From: Ophiura sarsii
Taxonomy: Eukaryota; Echinodermata; Ophiuroidea; Amphilepidida; Ophiuridae
Length of the DNA stretch: 64,000 nucleotides
Direction of reading: 5' to 3'
NCBI GenBank assembly: GCA_035610835.1
Contig: CM069454.1
Span: forward strand, 1,489,117-1,553,116
Positions within the stretch are counted from its first letter, which is position 1. Each line of letters begins with the position of its first letter. Below the pieces are notes generated by a model that searched no databases, was not told the origin of the DNA, and saw nothing but the letters and a program-made list of their open reading frames with translations. The translations under genes and the position numbers were made by a program. This document shows, one piece after another, positions 11,185-20,700 of the stretch.

Positions 11185-13072
11185 TCACCGTACTCCACAG
11201 CACAGACGTCGTCGATAATGACTAAATAAGGTAAAGTTGATTATCTTTATAATACTGTTATGGCATTTATTCTTAGTGGCCATTTACAAAACTACTCATT
11301 TCATGTTTACCTTGAATTATAGTCTGAAGAACATGTGGCATTGATTTTGAAGGAATTATGAGACACAAAATAACACGAATCAAACAAAACACGCGATTGA
11401 AAAGTTGCATCAGAATTATTCATGATAATGCTCATCAATTTTGTAGACATAGATCCCGCGAGGAGCAAGGAATGGAATCGTGTATTTTCAATCTATATAG
11501 AAAAAAACACCCGAAACCTTATTGGAAACCCTTGCTGATAGCACGGGTCCCCTTAGTCTATTTGCCTGGGCGATCACGGTGCGCGATATTTGTGACAGGA
11601 AAACATAATTTTGGATGCGTGACCCTGACAAAGTGAAGAAGGACAGGGACTCCCAGGCTGTGCTCCTGATCTTCATTCCCATCGCTGGCAAAGCCGCCTT
11701 CAAATACGGAACTTTCGTCTCCCCTGATTAGTTTTGTCAACGATTCCATCCCTGGACCATTGGCCTTTGTTGATTTAATTCCCGCTATTTTGTGCGATTA
11801 AAGCGAGTCTTTATTATATAGGCTTATTCACTAACTCGACATGTATCCTAGGTATGTTTGAGTTTATGACTGAACAAAATGGACCATATAGGTAAAACGA
11901 GGCACTTTGTTATATCGTGTACTCTATGATAGGGCCAAGGCATATCTGAAGTTTATGAATGAACAGAGTAGATCATAGTTTGTGGACAATATGGCACTTT
12001 ATTATATCGTGTACTCTATAAAAGGGCCAAAGCATGTCTGAAGTTTTTGACTGAATAAAGTGGACCATATGGGCAAGTCGAGGCACTTAATTATATCGTG
12101 TACTCTCTGATAGGGCCAATGCATGTCTGACGCTTATGACTGAACAAAATGGACCTCATGAAAAAAACGAGGCACGTTATTACACGTGTAAAGTTATGTG
12201 TAGGTTATGCTAGGGCCAAGGCATGTCTGAAGTTTATGACTGAACAAAGAAGACCATATGGGGACAATGTGGCACTGTACCATATGGTGTACTCTATGAT
12301 AGGGCCAAGACATGCTTGAAGTTTATGACTGAACAAAGTGGACCATATGGGGTAATGTAGCTCTTTATTCTCATATCTCTATAAGGCCAAGGCCCATATG
12401 ACTGAACAAAGTAGACCATTATGGGAAAATGTGGCACTTTGATATATCGTATACTCTACATGTCAGAAACATTCTATGGAATCTCCTGACCTACAATTCG
12501 CAAACACGATTGCACATTATGTATTTGGCCCTATCATAGAGTACACGATAACACAAAGTACCTCGTTTTGGCCACATACGAGTCCACTGTGTTCAGTCAT
12601 AAACCTCAGACATGCCTTTGCCCTATTATAAAGTACACTATTACTGGTTTTCTTTATAAGATGCTCTGATCTATATTGAGATCGAAATTTTAACTTCAAA
12701 TTGATTTATTTCCAACAATACACATTATTATGAACTTCGCCTTAAGGATTACTTATTCTTGTCCTTAATGTGTATGGATGTCAGTAATCATCGATGTCAG
12801 CTTATGAAATATGAAATCTATTGCTTTTTCGCATCACAACAAAAGAATTAAGATAGTTTGAAATAACAGGTTCCATAATTACTTGTATTTATATGGCAAG
12901 GCATAAACATATTTCTTTTCAGTAACATACTTCTTTATCTTATTCGTCATATACCAAACTCTGCGCAGTGACGTCAGAGCGTATTTAAATGATCGCATCT
13001 TATTATCTCGCACGTCAATGCACTGGAGGAAACGCTTAAAACAATCAATGATGAATCGCCAGGAATCGCGCA
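11185..13072. repeat. composite dispersed repeat, copy 1 (left part)
   Basis: Colinear with 56575-58500. Both start with a CCACAGCAC(A/G)GACGTC(G/A)TCGATAATGAC stretch, then GAGGTAAAGTTGATT-like sequence, then GGGCCAAGGCATGTCTGAAG units. Both then carry a block around a TGACGTCA site with ATTTAA (12969 here, 58451 there). It looks like an old transposable element with no intact frame. An inverted GGGCCAA-type unit lies at 12520-12655. Confidence 0.75.
11845..12475. repeat. ~90-bp tandem repeat (about 7 units)
   Basis: GGGCCAAGGCATGTCTGAAG recurs at about 11932, 12024, 12113, 12213 and 12302. Each copy is followed by TTTATGACTGAACAAAGTGG and TATATCGTGTACTCTATGAT. Spacing is 89-100 bp. It is internal to the composite repeat. 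Confidence 0.85.
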
Positions 13073-13176
13073 TACAGGCTGTCCCAAAATGATTAGTACC
13101 CATCGATGCCCAACGTTCAATACTTCTTTTCATCATCAAAATCCATGAGATTAGATCCGTTGTTTTTCTATCATAT
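12803..13176. repeat. left arm of a ~360-bp inverted repeat
   Basis: This arm is repeated in inverted orientation at about 14500-14855, including the ATTGCTTTTTCGCATCACAA region, the TATTATCTCGCACGTCAATG region and CCCATCGATGCCC. Similarity is high but imperfect. The inner part of each arm is the end of a mariner-like element (13073-14605). Confidence 0.8.
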
Positions 13177-14605
13177 CAGAATTTAAGATCATCAATATCA
13201 GACCTATTTATCTGAAGTTACACTCAGTTGTGTAAGACATGTGATTTCATATTTTTGGCAAAGTGCAAATAAATGTATGCGTAAACAGCTTGTTTGAAAG
13301 AAACTAATACAGTACATTCTCTTAATCCCTTGTCTGCTAAAATATATGGTTCCTTGTTCAAATCATTATATTTTATTCTTCATTTTGATTCAATTTGAAG
13401 GGTAACAATAGAATATCACGCATGAGCGACCCCAAATTTCTCTATGTGAGCTAGTTTTGAGGCTAAACTTGAGGGACATTTAAACAGGTAAAGACGTGGT
13501 CATGGGTAATAAGCAGTGGCTTAGACTTCTTTTCAATATTGGGGATGCAATTTCTAACAAACTTGGTGATAATGATATAGCCCCTTATGGAGGCTGTTAA
13601 CCTTCTGGTATAGCCTCCGTAAAACTGCCGTAACTTCTTCATTATTCATTTAATCTATGTAAAAGTATACATTTTTTTGCAGGAAAGGGTTCAATGAATC
13701 CAACCATGATTATGAAATTGTAATTATTATAAAAAACACGTTTTGGAGGTACGAAATCACAACTTTTTGGTCAATAATTTAAAAATAAATAAAGATTTTC
13801 CAAAAAAACCAAAACAATTCCTAGGGAATTGTATTAGGAATATTATAAAACTAGTATCAAAAATATGACAAAATATATTTTGAGTTATCTTTGCAGAACC
13901 TAAAATGGGTCAAAAAATGTGTTTTTAATATTTGTTTCCAAAAATATGGTCAATTTCATGAATAATGAAGAAGTTACGGCAGTTTTACGGAGCTATACCG
14001 AAGGTGCACATCCCCCTTAACCTCACCAAATCCATTCTCCAATGTGAAAATAAAATCTAAGCCACTTCTGTTTCACCAAATACCACTTAATTAGCTATTT
14101 AGAAGTCCCTAAACACGTCAGGGTCTTCAAATTGATTTAAAGTGAATAATTATTAATGGTTTGAACAACCATAACAACGAATAATTCAGCCGTAATTTCA
14201 CCCTTATTAAGATGAGCACCCCTGATGTAGTTCTCGTTGAAAATTACTATTGGAAAAATCACCGTGTTGCATAATATAGTTTTTTTTCATCATCTTCATC
14301 TGTGTAGATAATTTTATGCTCTGAGGTCTCTGGACTGCGGACCAGACTTTGGTGGGTTAAACCGGTTTTGTGAGCGCTTAACCGTCCCCCTTTCCCTCAT
14401 GGCATATGGTTGGAGATGGAATCAAATCCCCTTGTCTGAACGCCTTTGTGCTTCTGCAAAGCCAGATAATGCAGCTCTAATAAAAGGGAACAGTATAAAC
14501 ATGATTATGAAAAAACAACGCACCTAATCCTATTGATTTTGATGAGGAAAAAAATTAATGAACTTTGGGTATCGATGGGTACTAATCATTTTGGGACAGC
14601 CTGTA
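13073..14605. mobile_element. mariner-like element with TACAGGCTGTCCCAAAATGA termini
   Basis: The left end TACAGGCTGTCCCAAAATGA (13073) is mirrored by TTTTGGGACAGCCTGTA ending at 14605. TA lies at both ends, as in Tc1/mariner insertions. A second, related left end with ~600 bp of similar internal sequence lies at 48405-49010. No transposase frame remains. A TTAA-flanked element is nested at 13601-14016. Confidence 0.7.
13601..14016. mobile_element. TTAA-flanked fold-back element, copy 1
   Basis: Bounded by TTAA at 13597-13600 and 14017-14020. The subterminal sequence GGTATAGCCTCCGTAAAACT is repeated in inverted form at the right end (AGTTTTACGGAGCTATACC). Copy 2 is at 40090-40586. TTAA flanks suggest piggyBac-type mobilisation, which is an inference because no transposase is present. 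Confidence 0.75.
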
Positions 14606-14855
14606 TGCGCAATTGCTGGCGATTCATCATTGATTATTTTAGGCGTTTCCTCCTGTGTATTGACGTGCGAGATAATAAGATGTGATCACTTGAATATGCT
14701 CTGACAACACTGCACAGAGTTTGATATACGACGAATAAGATAAAGAATACGTTACTGAAGAAATATGTTTATGCCATTGCCATATAAATACAAGCCTTTG
14801 ATTTCAAACTATTTTAATAATTTTGTTGTGATACGAAAAAGCAATATATTTCATA
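14500..14855. repeat. right arm of the ~360-bp inverted repeat
   Basis: Reverse complement of 12803-13176 with scattered substitutions. The outer part is colinear with the composite repeat, so the arms predate or accompany the mariner-like insertion between them. Confidence 0.8.
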
Positions 14856-14980
14856 GTTCACTGAAATAAAACACTCTACCGTCACTGCACAGAGATGAAC
14901 GATGAATAGCACTGTGGTGAATAAGGGTTCTTGATCTCATTTTAGGCGACTGATTCTAAATTGCATCTCTCAGATGTTAG
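14856..14980. repeat. composite dispersed repeat, copy 1 (right part)
   Basis: The TCTACCGTCACTGCACAGAG block at 14876 matches 58569. The flanking sequence aligns to TCCTAAATTGCC at 58628. In the 58-kb copy this lies ~50 bp from the TGACGTCA block, without the intervening 13.1-14.85 kb. Confidence 0.65.
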
Positions 14981-15284
14981 CGTGAAGATTTATCTGCTGC
15001 TTTCACATATGTAAGTATTGTACATGAGACCCATATGTTTAATTCCCTATACTAAGACCCGATGTATTGCCGCTTACTTAGATTAGATAATATAAGATGG
15101 AAATTGTAGTTCATCTCGTTCCATTGTTGAGATGGCTGTGCATACATGGGAGAACGCTATACACTATAAGTTCTCTGGGATCACGTAATGCGATTGTAAA
15201 TATAGATATCCAAGCATTAATGCAATAGTATTACCTCTCTTCCCTCATGATAATAGAAACAATAATTAATATCGCAGTCTAAAT
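14981..15284. other. no gene recognised
   Basis: AT-rich sequence without a repeat or open frame I can assign. Confidence 0.4.
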
Positions 15285-15426
15285 GTAGGTGTTCTGATTG
15301 CTGGCCCGATGTTCAACTTTATGTTTTGTATTCTGCATGAAGCGTCATAGTCGTATTGAAAGATTGAGTTGCGTAACGTCCAATGACTCTTATTTTAGTA
15401 GCACAAGGCGACATGAAATGTTCCCA
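15285..15426. repeat. host repeat family H, left half
   Basis: Matches 35900-36050 (GAGTTGCGTA, TCTTATTTTAG(T/A)AGCACAAGG). It continues at 17089-17265 after a 1.66-kb insertion. The intact counterpart at 35897-36262 gives the uninterrupted order. Confidence 0.75.
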
Positions 15427-15429
15427 TTA

Positions 15430-17085
15430 TACACCTTCAGTTGTAAGACGCACTATACGACCCCCAGGAGAGGTGCGTCATGGGTGCGTCGTTTACCACC
15501 ACATTCTTGACGGAGGCAGCCTTTGGTCCGTTACAAAATTGACGAAGGGTGCGTCAATGTCCGTCACTTTACATGGGTGCGTCAAAGTGTATATCATTTT
15601 TACGAACAACAAAATACGAACTTTATGATTTACGGTTCCTCACGTTGTCCTCCATATGAAACCCTCAGCTTACAAGAACCATTTCATTGAGGAACCCTCT
15701 TGAAAGGTACTTTAAAGAACGAAAAAAGGTTCGTTAGTTTTGTCTTCTATACGGAACCCTAAGGGTTCTTCAGGGATAAATAACCCTCTTGAAAGGTTCT
15801 GTAAAGAACCAAAAAAGTTCTTCAGGTTTGTCCTCTATACGGAACCCTAAGGGTTCTTCAGGGTTAAAGAACCGTCTTGAAAGGTTCTTTAAAGAACCAA
15901 AAAAGGTTCTTTAGTTTTATCCTCTATATGGAACCCTGATGGTTCGTCAGGGTTAAAGAACCCTCTGGAAAGGTTCTTCAGTTTTGTCCTCTTTATGGAA
16001 CCCTGAGGGTTCTTCAGGGTTAAAGAACCTTCATAAAATGTTCTTTAAAGAACCAAAAAAGTTCTTCAGTTTTGTTATTATAGAACCCTTAGGATTCTTC
16101 AGAAATATTTAGAAATAGATTGTTTCAAGCACCATTTTATTTTGCTGTTTGCATACTTTTCTAATTTACTTCATGAATATAATGCATGTATCTGGTTTGT
16201 GAACAATCACTAAGTGAGTGACGTCCTCAATTAATCATGTTAATGAAATATAAAATATAAATCCTTACGAAATCTACTTTCCATGGTGTTAATGTTAAAG
16301 AAGCCGATGCACACCCCAGCCAACATCGCCCGACTTAATATACAGGCCAAAGTGGACGAAATATTAAGGGTCCCATGAGGGCCCACTGTGGGCCCACGAT
16401 CGATGTTGGCTGGGACCCGTGTGTCAAATAGTTCTGAAGTCCAAGTCATTATAAAGAACTCTCACAGCTTTTTTTCGTATTTTAGGGTTCTATAAGGAAC
16501 CATTGAAGGTTCCTTGATTGCAGAAGGTTCTACATCGAACCCCGAGCTTACTCAAAGAACCCCTTCCGAACCATTTTTGCTGAGAGTGAACTATACTACC
16601 AACAAGGCTTTACTTTACGGCAAACATCACTTTTCCGATATACCGCATGTTCTAAAATACCTGAAATCACTCGATCGCCGTGCAAGTATAAACGAGTTTG
16701 GCAAACGAAAAAGAAAAAAAAAAGGAACCGACGGTAGACCGATATTCTTTCATTTTGAGAGTACAGTCACATACAATATAGGGGATCAGCATTGCGCTAT
16801 ACCATGCAAGCGCAGAACAGTCTAACCACAGCAGAGGTAGGAGGACCGTTCACTAGGATCATGTACGAAAAAAATAATCGCCAACGGGGTTGCGTCATAT
16901 AGGTCTGTCTGAATCAACCAATGGTGCGTCACAAAATTGACTGAGGGTGCGTACTATATTGTATGTCAAACGTCCTTCACTTTGTTGACATAGGGTGCGT
17001 CATGGTACATGAGAAGTTGACGCACCTCGGTAAAGTGACGCACCATTCGAGGGTCGTATAGTGCGTCTTACAACTGATAGGTGTA
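15430..17085. mobile_element. 1656-bp DNA element with TTA target duplication
   Basis: The left end TACACCTTCAGTTGTAAGAC continues through GCACTATACGACCC. It is mirrored at the right end with a 1-nt gap (terminal ~34 bp). TTA flanks both sides (15427-15429 and 17086-17088). The paralogue at 35897-36262 shows the empty site (CCCATTGAGTAGTAC against predicted CCCATTAGGTAGTAC). A 3-bp TTA duplication fits the PIF/Harbinger group (TWA), but no transposase is visible. Subterminal GGTGCGTCA motifs lie inside both ends. Interior frames are short and unrecognised. Confidence 0.8.
15640..16080. repeat. ~88-bp tandem repeat inside the 1656-bp element
   Basis: GGAACCCTAAGGGTTCTTCA recurs at 15753 and 15841, with variants at 15930 and 15997, alternating with GGTTCTTTAAAGAACC, which is itself a perfect palindrome. 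About five units, the fourth shortened. A degenerate remnant continues at 16480-16580. Confidence 0.85.
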
Positions 17086-17088
17086 TTA

Positions 17089-17265
17089 GGTAGTACACAA
17101 ACTGACCGGGTGGTAAACACCTTTGGTAGTAATTCACTGCATTTTAGCTTATAACGTCTAAATGGAACATATCTTGTGCCAAACATTTTATAGAAATAAT
17201 GAAAACAAAAAATATGCGGTTTCTTTTGATATCAAAATATGTAGACGGACAAATAAAAGCTAAAT
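17089..17265. repeat. host repeat family H, right half
   Basis: Aligns with 36063-36260 (GTAATTCACTGCATTTT, GAACATATCTTG, GGTTTCTTTTGATAT-like). It is displaced from its left half by the inserted element. Confidence 0.75.
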
Positions 17266-17748
17266 TGAACGCAACACACACCTTTAAAAAACTAATTACA
17301 TAACTGCCTGTGTATGAGTTATAAAATGTTTATTGTTGTTATTTTACAGAATGTGTGGCTCTACCTTGATCGATGTACACAGGAGAACACGGTGATGGCG
17401 GACGTAACGACTCTTTGAAGTTTTTGATTTCAAAAATAGAATGAGGATGGTAGGGTTGCAGGCCTCAATTGTAAGTTTGACTAATTAATGACGTCTGTCT
17501 GTGTGGTTTTTAGCCCTGAGGACGGGGAATGGCCTCGAATGTATGTTCAATACACAAGGACGAGTTTCTTCGGACTCATTTGATTTAAAGCGTCTCTTGT
17601 AAACCATTGCATCTCTTTTCCGAGAGAACATTCAATAGAGAACTTTGTATTAAGTGGTATAAAGTATTACATTCATTACAAGATAAACATAATAGTGTAA
17701 CAGTCACACTTTGTCTACACAACCTACTCTGGGATACTTCAGTAATAT
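17266..17748 (+). promoter_or_regulatory. upstream region of the LRR-GPCR, possible leader exon
   Basis: A pyrimidine tract ending TTATTTTACAG at about 17349 resembles a 3' splice site and could begin a 5' leader exon. A second acceptor-like site ends TTTTTAG near 17513. No convincing TATA box or initiator was identified. An in-frame TAG at 17749-17751 closes the frame above the start. Confidence 0.3.
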
Positions 17749-17778
17749 TAGTCGTTGATATACTATATAGTAATAATA

Positions 17779-20700
17779 ATGAATATTAAAATGATGTCTA
17801 TTATGCTCCTTGTATGCGCCATTCTGTTATGCATACATCATGTAACAGTGTTGGGAGATAACCCACAACTTATATGTGATACCAACAGTATCAATATAAC
17901 AACTGACGTGACCACTATTACAGCTAATATCGTTGGAAATGAAATCATTGATGTAGTGCAAAATAGTAGAGTTAATGGTACTGATAAGGTTACCACAGTT
18001 GCAAGAGAAAAGATCTCGTGTAGTACGGATGTATATTTTAGAGAAGTTAATTGCATTGTTCTAGAAATACCACGCAACAATGATACACTATCCTATTTAT
18101 ATGTAGAGAGCGTAGACAATTCTGACTTTTGTCATAGGAAATACATTTACTTTTTTACGGATGAAGATCACTGTATTGTATATTTACCATACGATGTGTA
18201 TAGGTTTCATTTCAGGAATATACACGTAAATCTGAAAATGTATGGATTGTACCTTAACGATAGCCAGTGTTCAGATAACATCTCATTATATGAACATAAC
18301 AGCCTTCCCAGATGCAATGCCTACCATTACACGGGTGTCGTGGGAGCACACAACAGCTATTTAAATTCAATAAAACCCTCGGTATATTGTCCGGAATGGT
18401 GTACTTGCACACTTGGGTTTAGGGAATTAACCAAAATATGTAACAAAGACGCCGACGTTATACTTATTGTGTATGATCTCAATATAAAAGCCCTAGGATT
18501 TAATGATCAAGGTCTTACTAACATTACGTCTACATGTTTTCGTCATTTGGATTGGTTGACGTTCTTAACATTGAGGTTCAATCGACTCGCACGTTTGCCT
18601 AGAGACGTGTTTGCTGCAATGGTTCATTTAACCACACTTTTTCTGTCACATAATGAGTTTACCACGTTGCCTGCAGGTGTATTTGCAACACTCGACAAAT
18701 TGCAGACTCTGACACTTCAGTCAAATCTTCTCGGGCCATTACCTGCAGGCATATTTGATTCACTAATCGAACTATTTTGGCTAGACCTTTCAGTCAACCG
18801 GATATCATCTCTGCCAGATGGAATCTTTGACAGACAGGTGAAATTAAGGGAGATGAAGTTCACTGGAGATGGTGAGATTGTCCTGGATACTGGTGTCTTA
18901 GATAACGTTGTTGAGCTATACTCACTTTCAATTCATCGTACTCGACTAAAATCAGAGTCTGTAGGTGTTTTTCATTCCTTAATTAACTTAAGGACACTCG
19001 ACCTAAGATACAATGACATGAACGAAATGCCTAAAGGTATATTTGATGGTTTTGTTCGGTTGAAACAATTGGATTTGAGTGATTCTGGACTGGTTCAGTT
19101 GCCATCGGGTGTATTTAAAACGCTTGATCAATTGGAATCATTAAATATCCTCTTTAATTCTTTAACTACCCTACATAAAAGTGCATTTGAAGGACTGACT
19201 GGTCTGAAAAGGCTGAATATGATGTTTAATACTCTGAACTCATTGCCAAAAGGCATATTTGATATATTTACAATATTAGAGAACCTTAACCTTGAAGGGA
19301 ATCAATTAATGTCAATTCCTACAGGTGTCTTTCTTACCATGCACAATATGGTGTCGTTAAATCTTCAATACAATCAAATTGTATCTCTGTATAATGGTAC
19401 CTTTGATGGACTTGTTCAGTTGGAGCAACTTTGGATAGATAATAATAACCTAACGTTATTATCTCCGGGGGTATTTGATACATTGCATAAGTTGATAAGT
19501 CTATACCTTAACTTCAACAGACTTTTGTCCCTACCTCAAGGTTTATTTGATTCATTGCTTCAGTTGAGGACGCTAGGGCTTAATAACAATCAAATAACCT
19601 CATTACCCCCGGGAATATTTGATACACTTGTTGCTTTAACGGTACTCACACTTGATTCAAACTTTCTATCTGTCCTACCCCTGAACGTGTTTAGTCGAAC
19701 AACGCGAGTGTTTATCCTTGAACTTAGTCACAATAATATATCTTCGTTGGCTAGTGGTGAATTTCTTGGAATGGGTGGTCTCTATACACTTGTCCTCTCT
19801 GAAAATCAGCTTACAACGTTGCCTCTCGATATATTTCATAATTTGGTTAAATTAACCCAGCTATATTTAAACAACAATAAGTTGATATCATTACCTAACG
19901 GAACATTCCATGGACTGGCATTATTAAAACATGTTCAACTTGGAAACAACAATCTTATGGCATTACCCAACGAAGCTTTTGATTCGTGTCCGTATCTAAA
20001 CACAATAACCCTCACAGGCAATCAGTTAACAGCGTTGCCTTCACGTTTATTTACCAAACTTCGTCATTTAATAGAGCTAGATCTCAGTGATAATGATATC
20101 ACTTCGATTCATACCAGAATGTTTGGTGTAAGTATTTTGGAAACATTATTTCTATACAGAAATAACCTGACCGTATTGCCACCAGGCGTATTTGATTTAC
20201 TTGTTCAGCTTCTGCATTTAGACGTGAGTAAAAACTATCTGGCATCATTAAATAGGAGTATTTTCAATTTCACTGTTCGATTAAGATCCATTAATCTCGG
20301 CTATAACCTTCTACGATCACTGCCTGATAGTCTATTTGATACTGTGATTACTTTGAAAAAGCTCTCTCTTAATGATAATCAACTCACAGCATTACAGATA
20401 GATATGTTTAAGATGTCGAACATACTACGTACGTTGAATGTTCAAAATAATGATTTGTTGCATTTGCCAAAGATGTACTCTTCTCTATTAACACTGAACC
20501 TTGGTAACAATGGCTTGTCACCGCTATCTGAAAATGCATTTAATTCTTTCACAGAATTATTTGAACTTCACCTTAACTCTAATCACTTGTCAACATTCCC
20601 ACCTCATATACTGGAAAATCTGACATGGTTAAAATATTTAGATATAAGCAGCAACAATATCACTGAATTACCTACTGACATGTTTCAAACATTATTCAAA

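Noticed and set aside
16514..16825. 103-codon plus-strand frame as a transposase of the 1656-bp element
   Set aside because: No DDE or DNA-binding motif is visible, and the frame starts in the repeat region. It is too short for a Harbinger transposase.
17755..17778. An upstream TTG start adding eight residues to the receptor
   Set aside because: TTG starts are not expected in an animal nuclear gene. The ATG at 17779 begins a better signal peptide.
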